A stretch of DNA of 64,000 nt from Chondrus crispus (Eukaryota; Rhodophyta; Florideophyceae; Gigartinales; Gigartinaceae), in the NCBI RefSeq assembly GCF_000350225.1, contig NW_005179074.1:111590-175589 (forward strand). Direction: 5' to 3'. Of this stretch, positions 43,619 to 53,492 are shown piece after piece. Numbering within the stretch: position 1 is the stretch's first letter; each line of letters begins with the position of its first letter. Below the pieces are notes generated by a model. The model searched no databases and was not told where the DNA came from. It was given only the letters and a program-made list of their open reading frames with translations. The position numbers and the translations under genes were made by a program.

Positions 43619-44480
43619 TTGGATCCTATCACAAGGGAAGAGATGCTACGTCATCAGCTGGCAGATGCATTCTGCGCCGGAATTAGAAGGCGAATCAATG
43701 GTGGGGATGACATCCCGTTCGCCACTGAAGAGGGCGGGGTTCTCGTCAGGAACGTAAATGCGACATGTCGCATTTGCACCACAAGTGGTGGTACCACAGG
43801 ACCTCCAAGCGAGGATTCTTTACATGGGACATCATGCACTGCTTGCCGGTCACCCCGGTGGCAGGAAGATGTTCTACACTCTAACTAGAGATTGCTACTG
43901 GCCATCGCTGGCAGGAGATTGCTACGCAACTGCAAGAAATTGCATACATTGCGCTAAAGAGCGAGTCAAACTTCGGAGGAAGACTAAACGCCTCAAGCTG
44001 TTCCCAGCTACGGCGCCTCTCGAGTCGCTCTCTATCGATCTCCATGGGGAGTTAATCCGTACCCCTCGCGGAAATCGGTGGCTCCTGGTGATCACGGATC
44101 GCTTCTCCAAGCTGGTCCGCAACCGTTCCTCTCAAGAGGATTACTGCCGCAGAAATGGCGAAGGCTTTCGTCCACCATTGGGTGTTTTTCTACGGACCAC
44201 CAGTCACGGTGCTGGCGGATAACGGAAAGCAATTCGTGTCCCGACTCTTCCAAGAGATTTGCCGCATCCTGGGCATCAAGAAAGTCTTTACGACGACCTA
44301 CCACCCCAAAACAAATGGGCAGGTGGAGCGCTTCAACAGGACAATACTGTCACCGCTTAGACATTACGTCGCTGAACACCCAAAGACTGGGACCTCCTCA
44401 CTGATGCGCTTACGTATGCGTACAATACGCAAACGCATAGTACCACCAAGCTCGCCCCGTTCGAACTGGTCTTATCGCGA
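43619..44480 (+). pseudogene. Gypsy #2 integrase core
   Basis: The zinc-binding part reads HHALLAGHPGGRKMFY, later CIHC. The catalytic core has D in SIDLHGEL, D in VLADNGKQF and E in NGQVERFNRT with the usual D-35-E spacing. Frame changes occur near 43770, 44115 and 44380, so no single frame spans the protein. By family it inserts cDNA; this copy lacks an open frame. Confidence 0.85.
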
Positions 44481-44498
44481 CCACCGCGTGCCCTATCG

Positions 44499-45605
44499 TT
44501 GCAGGCAGAACCTCAGCCGGAGGAAGTTGGCCTTGCCCAGTATCACGCCAAGTGGCGAGCCTGGCTTCGTGGACTTATGAGCACGGCTCAAGCCGAAATG
44601 AAGAAGTCTCAAGAACGCTATCGAGCGAACTACGATAAGCACATACGCCATCCAAAGGCGGAGTATCGTCCCGGGACACACGTGTTCGTCCGACGGGACT
44701 ACGCGAATCCCCGTACAGAAGCTCGCCACAAGCTGGCGCCAGTGGCAAATGGAGCATACTGCGTCGTTTCTGCGGATCAGGACACCGTGGTTATCCAGGA
44801 TGGAGAAGAACAAGAACGCGTTACACGCGATCGGGTAGTACCTGCACCAGTGCAGCCCAGTCAACCCGTAACGTCATCCACGACGAATATCCACGATCCA
44901 AATCGTGTTCACCGTCCCGATAGACCGGGTATCCCGAGCGGTACAGTATCCACCTCTCCTATAGAGCAGTCTCAGGTTCCCAAAACAGGGTTGGGGGACT
45001 TGCAGGACACATCGCCTATGAATGGCGCCGCCCAAACCGGAATTTGGAACAGAGCTCGGATTGGACAGCCGCCGCCTTCGAGGCGCTCTGATGAGACTAA
45101 CAAAAGCCGTCCCAAACACTCGAGGCATGGGGCTCGTCGCTATGCCCGGTTGGCGAATGATACTGCGGTCGGACAGGAGAAAAACTCTACACCACCCGCT
45201 GACAGTCCCCGCGACGAGCCGACTCCCGCCTCCCACGATAGAGAAGGAGACGCACGCTACCAATTGCAGCCCAAAGCAGCCGCCCAGAACGTCCATGCAG
45301 TGACGAAGCAACACTCAAGGGACCCGCGAGGAGCCGCGTCTAATAATACGACAAGAGAAGTGGACAGGAATCAGTCGCTGTCTCCACACGCCATCGATGG
45401 CGAAGAATACGTGGTCGACCACGTCGTCGCGCATCGCTATGATGACGACGGTAAACTCGTCTTCCGAGTAAGATGGTACGGCTACACGCCGGAGGAGGAC
45501 ACTGAAGAACCAATTAGTCACCTCCGACGGAGCCATGTAATTTTATATTGCAAAAGAAAAGGATTGAATGTCCCAGACTCGATCACTCGAGCGAGACAAG
45601 GATAA
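44499..45605 (+). CDS. Gypsy #2 integrase tail with chromodomain
   Basis: An open frame of 368 residues. The first part (SAQAEMKKSQERYRANYDKH, FVRRDYANP) is the integrase C-terminal domain. A 150-residue polar linker follows, then a chromodomain, EYVVDHVVAHRYDDDGKLVF followed by RVRWYGYTPEEDTEEPI. The residue that is normally the second cage Trp (TWEP) is Glu here. In chromoviruses this domain guides integration to particular chromatin. The segment is a piece of pol that lost its upstream connection. Confidence 0.75.
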   Translation: MQAEPQPEEVGLAQYHAKWRAWLRGLMSTAQAEMKKSQERYRANYDKHIRHPKAEYRPGTHVFVRRDYANPRTEARHKLAPVANGAYCVVSADQDTVVIQDGEEQERVTRDRVVPAPVQPSQPVTSSTTNIHDPNRVHRPDRPGIPSGTVSTSPIEQSQVPKTGLGDLQDTSPMNGAAQTGIWNRARIGQPPPSRRSDETNKSRPKHSRHGARRYARLANDTAVGQEKNSTPPADSPRDEPTPASHDREGDARYQLQPKAAAQNVHAVTKQHSRDPRGAASNNTTREVDRNQSLSPHAIDGEEYVVDHVVAHRYDDDGKLVFRVRWYGYTPEEDTEEPISHLRRSHVILYCKRKGLNVPDSITRARQG

Positions 45606-45795
45606 CTTCAAGACCAAGGTGGTTTGTTTCTCTTTACCTAAAAAGAATGACTACTCGCCCTATGGCGCTACTGTACGCGAATTACCGCTTCGCACTTACC
45701 GCCCGATGGCGTTGTGATCTCCTCAAGGAGGTTCAAAAGTGCAGGGTGAACCGCGTGTCTCAGGCGGATCGGCACGATCCCTGAGAGGGGGGTGA

Positions 45796-46727
45796 TGTAG
45801 TGCAGTGACCCTGCGCCCTTTATCCCTGGCCACTGCCGTCGCGGGGCCGCGTTCCCCGCCTTTGACACGTGTGTAACATGTGTGCTCATCCAAAGTGTAC
45901 GCGTACACTTTGGATGAGCCCACACGTGTATGCTGTGCGCTCCCGTCTATGACACGTGTACTCATCCAAAGTGTACGCGTACACTTTGGATGATACCACA
46001 CGTGTATGATAAGCGCGCCACACGTGTACTGTGCGCGCACACTTGGGATGGTACCCCACGTGTACCACACGTGGACACACGTGTATGACAGTCGTATGAC
46101 AGTCGTATGACACGTATCTGAAACGTGTACAACACGTGTACAACCCGTGTACATACGTGTTGCCCACAAGTTTCTACGCTAATTAGCGTCTAATGCCAAG
46201 TGGCAATTCTAATGACGATAATTAATTATTAATTACCCATTTAGTAATCGACGCCGACGACGGCGCTCGGCCTGTATAGGTCGGGTGTCGGAAGGCGCTA
46301 CAGTAAAGAGGCATCAGGTGATCGGACCCCATCTCTGGTAGGATCCTCTACGGTTCCTATCTAGTTGGCTAAGTCTGGTACCTGCACCCTTCGTCGTCAT
46401 CCTTTTTCTTGTTTTCCTTTACTTTTTTCCCTATTTTCTACGTTTCTACGCTACAATTCTCCTTCCTTCTTTCTTCTCCCTTCTTGTTTTGTTCTTCTTC
46501 GACGCTGTCGATAGCGGTCCGCGACGCGACCGCCACACCCACTCCTTCTAGTTACTCGATCCCGAGTACCCCTTCACGCGCTGACCGCGACTCTGCCCGC
46601 GATTCTCGCGTTACCTTTGAGCTACTACGGACAGAGGGCCCCGAACACCCTGGTGGTGACTGGACATACCGCTTTCCCTCATAGCGAGATTTACGCCCTC
46701 GTTGGCGAGTGTGTCCACTGCACTACA
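45796..46727 (+). repeat. 3' LTR of gypsy #2
   Basis: Near-identical copy of 37862-38793, with the same G-box cluster and palindromes (45884-45919 and 45962-45993). It is followed by TTCAT and then by RT of copia #2. Confidence 0.93.
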
Positions 46728-47840
46728 TTCATGGCAGACAAAACGACAGTCAGAGCAATATCGGCCATGGCGGCAGCGAAAGACATGCACCTCGAACATA
46801 TAGATATAAAAGGAGCATACTTGCATGAACAATACGAACACGAAAAGCCCGTGCACGTATGGCAACCCCCAAAATTTGACGGAACGTTCACACACAAAAC
46901 CACAAACGGACAACTCAAGGGAAACATATACGGAACCCCACCAGCGGCGTATACCTACAGCACACGACTACACGAACACCTCCGAAACAACGGCTACCGT
47001 CAACTCAAGTCAGATCCCTCACTGTTCATCAAACAGGCACACAACAACCTGATCATTATAGCAGTCAGCATGGATGACTTCCTAGCAGCCGCCACGACCC
47101 CAAAACTCAATGACGAGCTGTTTAACACATTGCGCCAGAAATATCAAATCAAGAGGCTGGGAAAACCCAAAGCATACCTCAACTGGCACATCACATACAA
47201 AAAGCACGGGATCCATGTCTCGCAACCACAGCACATACAGCACGTCACGGCATACTTGCGCATGAACGAAAGCAACCCCGTTGACACACCATACCTCCAC
47301 GGCATCAGTGTAGACCCACCGAAAGACACAGATGAACCGTACCCAGCCATACAAGACACGTACCGCACAGCGCTAGGAGAGATACGGTACGTAGCGGACA
47401 GTACCAGACCAGATATTGCATTCGCAACAGCGGCACTGGCGCGTGCACTGCAACGCCCCACCACGAGACACTGGAGACTGCTGAAAAGGTTAGCGCAATA
47501 TTTACACAGCACACGCAGCCACGGCATACTTTTCCCCAAATCACGGAAACAACTGCACACCATCACGAGCTACACGGACGCCGACTTTGCCAACGACACG
47601 ACCACGCGAAAATCGTTCTCCGGCATGGCCGTTACCCTCCACAACGCGACCATACACTGGCAGGCCAAACAACAGCCCATCGTAGCTAAAAGTACATGTG
47701 AAGCCGAGTACATTGCGGCCGCCGAGGCGGCAACCCACACCATATGGATCCGCAACATGATGTCAGAAATAGGCATCCCCACGCCAACGGCGGCCATGCA
47801 TATTGACAACGCCGCCGCCGCTCGCCCTAGCAACCCTACT
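46728..47840 (+). pseudogene. Copia #2 RT continuation and truncated RNase H
   Basis: In frame with the part before gypsy #2. It reads AAKDMHLEHIDIKGAYLHEQ, NIYGTPPAAYTYSTRLHEHL, the catalytic SMDD in IAVSMDDFLAA, and STRPDIAFATAALARAL. RNase H has YTDADFANDTTTRKSFSG, then KSTCEAEYIAAAEAATHTIW and IDNAAAA, after which homology stops. About 30-40 C-terminal residues of RNase H and the 3' LTR are missing. Confidence 0.85.
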
Positions 47841-47880
47841 GTAGCCGATAGTAGGGTGCTCGTAGTACGACCGGAGGACT

Positions 47881-49148
47881 AGTAGTCCAACTGCAGTATC
47901 ACCGTAGTGTGCATCCATACAGCTGTGCTCAAGTTAGAATTAGAGAGAAAATATGGAATACCGCTGTAGTATATGCGCAGTGTATTCGTAGTAGGGGGTA
48001 ATACATGCATGGCTGCTGTAGTGCGCCAGCAGTATCAGAGTACGAGGCGTGGCGTACGACGAGTAAGTTTTAAGCGACTTTGAGATTGATAAATACGTGG
48101 AAGACCACGATTCGGATACGGCTTCGCGGTCGCGGGTGTTTGTAAGGGCGGTGGTAGGCGAAGAGTCGCACCTGACCGGGCTAACTGCGAGGCCAAAACG
48201 CAAGCGCTACTTCCTACATTCAACGGAACTCGGCGCGATCAAGAGACAGGGCAGGCGGACAAGGAGAATGCACGAGCGGCCAAGGCCGCGCGCGCACGTA
48301 CGGATCACAGAAACAGAGGCGGAATTCATTCCCGAGGCGGCGGCGGGGGTATCGCGCGAGGGGCAGCAGACAAGGAAGGGGGGCCGCCGGCCTGCATGCG
48401 CAACGTGCTGCAGCGGTTAGACCTTCCCGTGTTCTCATTGAACCGGTTCTGGCACTAGCGCACAGCGCTGGCGCCAGTGCCATCGCCCGTGCAGTCGCCC
48501 ACGCCGCTCGGCGTCGGCGAGCGGGGAGAGGCCACGTCGGCGTTCTCGCGCAAGGCTACGTTGCCGCTCGGCGGGCAGTGGCGCAGGGCGCCGCCACCAT
48601 TGCGCGCAGCGCTCGAAGACATGGGGCGGCAGTCCGACGAGCACCTCATCAAGCTCGAGCGCATGGAGACGCTCCACGCAGTGCTGCGTAAGCTCCCCAT
48701 CCCCGCCGCACGCAGGAGGCAGCGCACAGAGAAGGGCGGCATGCCCGGGCGAGCGCGCACAGTGCCGCATGGCGACGACCGCGGAAGACGCGGCGCGCTG
48801 CACGCCTGATGGGATAGGCACTTGGTCAAAACATTGCCAAAAAAACCTTTCTTCGGTAAATTTATTTGATCCAGCAGCATTTTGGCGCTGCCTCTCGTGT
48901 CATCCGACCGCCGCGGTGCCATTGCATATGGTATTGTTGTTCCCTTTATTTGGCCAAGATGGGGGTTTTGGTCTTCTCTTCCCCTTTTTTGGATCCCTAG
49001 GTTCGGTCTCAATGTCGAGCCAAGTCACATCTTGGTGCTTTCAACTAAGTCCAGACACCGATGAACCAACGCCCTCAAAACCGGCGGAGGCCTCTTCGCC
49101 TCTTCCCTTCGCTGCTAAAACTCACACTTTCTTCAGCCGTGCGATCAA
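47881..49148. other. GC-rich spacer with unrecognised open frames
   Basis: Open frames at 48097-48420 and 48477-48809 (+) are Arg/Glu and Arg/Ala rich with no motif I recognise. They could be decayed parts of the transposon remnant that follows. I see no other feature. Confidence 0.35.
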
Positions 49149-50046
49149 ATGATAAACGAACGCTTCAAGAGCTCCCTTCGAGCCATCCGGGACAAGTTCG
49201 CGGGGACCTGCCTGATCGATGCGCGCTCAGTCAACTTCAGCATGGCCTGCGCTGTATATGCTCATCAGTCGATAACCGAAGTCGATATCCGCAAGTCGTT
49301 CTTCACGTGCGGTATGTTCCCTTTTCGACGGCATTTTGCAGCTCAATTCAGGAGCTTCAAGACGGAGGAAGATGTTGGGCCGTCCAACGGAGCTTTTACT
49401 AACCTTTCCACTCACGAAACCAGAGGCCCCGGTGCCGAAGTGGCTGGTGCTGCGGTACAGCGCCAAGACGACGCGGCGACCGAGGAGAAGATTGCTGCTA
49501 TTATGGCGCAGAATGCCGGAAGCGCATCTAAGACATCTAAGCAGATTGAGATGACATTGAATAATACACGTACTACAAACAACATCCTCATGCACCGTAT
49601 CTTGCCCCCCGGCCCGTCCCGAGTCCGCCAACGAGAAAAAGATGCCTATTTTCGACAGCGACGCCCCGGCCGACTGGTTGACGACGGCCGATCTGTTGCA
49701 GCGGCGAAAGGACGGTGAGGCATGCAAGGCTGCCGAGGTTGCAGCCAAGAAAGACCGAAAGGCCGCTACTCTGCATAAGCGAAAAGAAGCGTTAAAGGGG
49801 AAACAGATGCGGGTGGACGAAAAGCGTGCAAAAGCGCTCGCTAAACAACAACGACATGATCGTATCGCAGTGGCAGCGGCCGGCTCCGGTCCATCCCCGA
49901 TGCCCTCCCTAACGCCTTCTCCCCGGAAACCCCCCCGGCGCAAACTGCCCCAGGGCTTTCTGCAGTTGCTGAAGTCCATGACTGTACGCGCGCTTGAGCA
50001 GTGCTCGCAGACCCCAGTGCCCAAAATTAGCATTGCGCACTTTTGA
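49149..50046 (+). pseudogene. Possible transposase C-terminal remnant
   Basis: SITEVDIRKSFFTCGMFPFRRHF resembles the block following the DDE core of pogo/CENP-B-type transposases (FRRAGILPFDANQL in the copies here). A basic coiled-coil tail (KKDRKAATLHKRKEALKGKQ) follows in a second frame from about 49642. Similarity is short and the frame breaks near 49640, so this is only a likely relic. Confidence 0.35.
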
Positions 50047-50495
50047 GCTCCCCTTCGAAACAAAGTCACCTCTTTAAACGTCATTCAGCCATCCATTTGC
50101 TATTTAGCCTGCTTGTCATACCGGTAGCTTCACAACACGCTCAGCTATCTATTGGCGAGTTTTGACTATTAAACGGACAAAGTTTCGCTGCTCGGCGCCA
50201 TTTCGCGTGGAAAGTGCCCAAAATTTAGCCAACGGGAAGGGTACAGCACATGATACCGGACAGTACCCTTCGAAGGGTACCTTCAGAGTAGGCCACCGAA
50301 GGCCCGTTCTGAGGAAGCGTGAATAACTGGAGATCTGCTGATCAAGGTACTGTAATGAACTGTACTGTATCAAAGCACCAAAATACATACAGTACAAGGC
50401 AACGGGATCTCCACTTCATGGCCAGTGATCGCTGTGAACGCTGAACGCGGGTGCATGATTTTAGCGTGCCCCCATATAACAGCGTTCACCTCATA
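50047..50495. other. Spacer before Tc1 #3
   Basis: No gene. The last 70 bases contain GTGAACGCTG and its inverse AGCGTTCAC, and more such copies lie beyond the right end of Tc1 #3, so an older small element may have been the target. Confidence 0.4.
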
Positions 50496-52106
50496 CAATG
50501 CGCGATACGCATATAAATACACCCATCGTCGAGTGGAGTATAAAACTCCACTCGACGATGGGTGTACTCAAAATTTGAGTTATACAGGTTGAGAACATAA
50601 AAGCGCTTACTCTCTGACACTGTAAAAGACATGAAACGACCGATTATGGACTCAGATTGGTTCAATAATAAACACGGCGACCAGCATCTTTAAAAACGTT
50701 TACGAAACGTTTACGAAACGCAAATAAATACGCGAAATGCTATAGTTTACAGTAGCAAAAATGTGTTTATTCTAGTACTTTGTCGCGCGCCCGTGCCCAT
50801 CCAGCACTGCAAGCATACGCCGTGGTACGCTCCCATAGAGCTTCTGTAGTAAGTGGCTACTGATTGTCGGCCAAACTTCCTCAATTGCAGCCATAAGCTG
50901 CTCTACAGTATCAAACTGTCGCTGATGAAGATAGGCCTGGCGAGCCATGATGCCCCATATGTTCTCAATAATGTTGAGATCAGGGGACTTAGCGGGCCAG
51001 CCGATAGTCCTAACACCTTTCTGAGTGAGCCATAAACAAGTAAATCCAGACCTATGAATAGAGGCACCATCCTGCTGGTATGCCCAGTTCTGCATTTCCG
51101 CGTACATCTCTGCGGCATATGCAAGTAGAGCCATATTTAAGGTTTCAAATTACTTGCGAGAGTCTTGATTGCCATCTAGAAAGATGAGAGGAGACACCGT
51201 ACGGAGAGATAGCTCCCCAAACCATGACAGAAGCTCCTCCCATCTGTTTTTTCGAAAAAAGCGTTCATCCTTCCGCAAATCATGCCAATAACTGGCATTG
51301 CCGTCTGGGCCATCGAGGTTAAACTTTTTTCGTCGCAAAAATTTGCCTTTTTCCAGAAATACTCTCCCTTGCCTATGAAACGACGCACCCAATTGACTCT
51401 CTTTTTACGGTGTAGAGAAGTCATCATGGGTGCAGTCTTTATCTTTTTATACTTCAGATGAGGCGTTCCGCTTAAAATCTGCTGGATTCGTCAGATTCCA
51501 ACCGGCAAATTGAGGTCCTTCTTGAGGTCTCGAGCTGAATAATCTCTTGTAGTGGCCTTGCGGATGGTAGCCTTCTCTTGACGGACCAAAAGTTTTTGAT
51601 CGGTTACATGAGCTCGGGCACGTAAGACACGACCTGGGTTCTTTAAAACCCGTTGTAAAGCGCCTCCGGACCTTTCCAGTTCTTTATGTATGTCCCGTAG
51701 TGACAAGAGTTGACGGTGCAAGGCAAGGATTTGTCCCTTTTTCATTTCAGTGAGTGGGGGGCCTCTCGGCATATTGAATGCTGCCTTTTGCTCGACGATG
51801 ATGTCTAAAGATTGTATTAGATCAGCGCTGCAGGACCGTGCCTCTTACTGGTTTGAAATCAAGACTACATGCCAGTTGCCCACACTTTTTGCTACTGCAC
51901 TCTATAGCGTTTCGCGTATTTATTTGCTTTTCGCAAACGTTTTTAAAGATGCTGGTCGCCGCGTTTATTACTGAACCAATCTGAGTCCGGAATGGGTCGT
52001 TTCGTGTCTTTTACAGTGTCAGAGAGTAAGCGCTTTTATGTTCTCGACCTGTATAACTCAAAACTCCACTCGACGATGGGTGTATTTATTTGCGTTTCGC
52101 GCACTG
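50496..52106 (-). mobile_element. Tc1/mariner element #3 with about 220-bp inverted repeats
   Basis: Left end CAATGCGCGATACGC and right end, read inward, CAGTGCGCGAAACGC continue into long matching repeats that include CACCCATCGTCGAG, GCGCTTACTCTCTGACACTG and CGACCAGCATCTTT. TA is duplicated at 50494-50495 and 52107-52108. The left repeat has an extra inverted copy of about 35 bp. The ends are related to those of Tc1 #2. Confidence 0.9.
50772..51772 (-). pseudogene. Tc1 family transposase of element #3, frameshifted
   Basis: Starts MPRGPPLTEMKKGQIL at 51772 with HTH (LSLRDIHKELERSGGALQRV) and an Arg-rich linker. It continues in other frames with FNLDGPDGNASYWHDL (first Asp region), YQQDGASIHRS (second Asp) and PAKSPDLNIIENIWG (Glu), ending HGRATKY at 50772. 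Frame changes occur near 51480, 51390 and 51145. Inactive as read. Confidence 0.86.
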
Positions 52107-52108
52107 TA

Positions 52109-53340
52109 TGAGGTCATTTGCCGTCTAGACACTAGCGTTCACGCATGGGAATGATCCAGATGGCGAAACAACACAGTGTTCTTTTGGGAACGTACAGTTT
52201 ACTGTAACACACTCAAGAGCCACGTGACTTGATGTGCCATAAAATCATGAGTACGTACGGCACAGCTGCATGCTTTGTTGCTTTGCTTTGTTGAGTGTCA
52301 TGCTCCGAAAGCCAATGGGAAGCAAAGAATTGCGAGTTTTCGGCCATGCGGGCGGTCAGTGATGTCTCCTGGGATTTGAGCCACAGAAAAGATACAGAAT
52401 AGCATCGCACAACTGTCCGGTATCAAACACCAATCTCATATCCTAGACTGTACTGCTTCTCAGCGCCCACACATCTAGGTTTTGCTCACTGAGGATGGCG
52501 CACATAGAGCCCATCCGTTTTCTTCTTCATAGCAATTCATGTGATAGATCTGAGGAGAACAGTACGCATATCCAATTATCACAGTTGCGATGTCCGCTCG
52601 TTTACGATATTTTCATTGCATATCACTTTGTCCTGAGTGACGCTCTGCTTTCGCTTCGCTTTCCATACACACTCTCCGACAGAAATACATCCTTCCGGTG
52701 TCCAACAATGATTCGGGTAAGCCAAGATCGGCCGTGATTTTGGGTTGCGGACAGGCACTTGCCGGAGTTGCGCTTTATTCGAGAAATTCTACGCACTCCT
52801 TATCTAATGTGGGGTCAGAAAGGAAGCCGTTTTAAGCGACAAATCCTTGAGAAGTATACTCCTGCCTTCTGAAAATAGTCGTTTATCTGCTGGAGCCAAC
52901 AACAACAGGAGAAACGGAGTGGCATCAAAAGCAATACCGCCTCCTTCAAAGAAACTCTACCGAGTCCGACACATGGAGAGAGGTGTTGTCGATAGCATCC
53001 TTGAAGAGAGTCAAAAAGCTCCAGTGTAGGGAGGGTAGTCAAATGGGCTGAACTCTAATGTTTTAATAAGCGGTTCGCGAGTAACGTTGCTGTACCCTTC
53101 CATAAGACACGTATCCATGTGGTGTTCTTGAATACAGTTTCTCGAAAAGGGTCATCGCAGCCATTGTCACCTGGAATTACGTTTTGTCTTCGAGGCCAAG
53201 CTTATCCACAGACTCTCTTGCATTGTTAAACTGTAGGAGTGGGTAAGTTTGACTCGACCTCGTGTTTCGCAAGGGTGAGAAGCTCAACTGAGCGGGTTAA
53301 TCCGCGTAACGTCTTCTGCCAGTTCCCCCTTACCCACTGC
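52109..53340. other. Spacer upstream of the secreted hydrolase-like gene
   Basis: No gene I can support in 1.2 kb. Contains the right part of the sequence that was the target of Tc1 #3, and A/T-rich stretches. Confidence 0.45.
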
Positions 53341-53492
53341 GCAGTATATTATGCATATATATATAGCTTCTTCCCATCTCGCTCTCCCTCTCTCCCCTCC
53401 CCCGCCCTCTTCCTGCTCACTCTTCACTCCCGTCCGTCCTCTGACCACACAGACAGACAATTCCCAGACTATTTAACCGATTATCACCTGCA
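53341..53492 (+). promoter_or_regulatory. Probable core promoter and pyrimidine-rich leader
   Basis: ATGCATATATATATAG (53351-53366) is a TATA-like stretch about 130 bp before the ATG. It is followed by a strongly C/T-rich leader (tctcgctctccctctctcccc), similar to the leader of the kinase gene at the window start. Confidence 0.5.

Larger units (their letters stand above)
37862..46727 (+). mobile_element. Ty3/gypsy chromovirus-like element #2, young but coding-defective
   Basis: LTRs of 932 bp begin TGTAGTGCAGTG and end CACTGCACTACA, a 12-bp perfect inverted terminus. TTCAT is duplicated at 37857-37861 and 46728-46732. Internal order is gag, protease, RT, RNase H, integrase and chromodomain. 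A purine-rich GAGAGGGGGG lies just before the 3' LTR. The element sits in the RT of copia #2. Several frameshifts break pol although the LTRs are nearly identical. Confidence 0.93.
34850..47880 (+). mobile_element. Ty1/copia element #2, 3' truncated and split by gypsy #2
   Basis: Gag, protease, integrase and the start of RT lie at 35.0-37.86 kb and the rest of RT and RNase H at 46.73-47.84 kb. The interrupting gypsy element has TTCAT at each side, and removing 8871 bp (a multiple of three) leaves RT in frame. The RNase H end is cut after IDNAAAA, and no 3' LTR is seen. A possible primer-binding region follows a candidate LTR end near 34890. The plus strand of the element is strikingly A/C rich. 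Confidence 0.8.

Noticed and set aside
48435-49012. Minus-strand Arg/Ala-rich open frames
   Set aside because: GC-rich sequence creates open frames on both strands here; no motif or family supports them.
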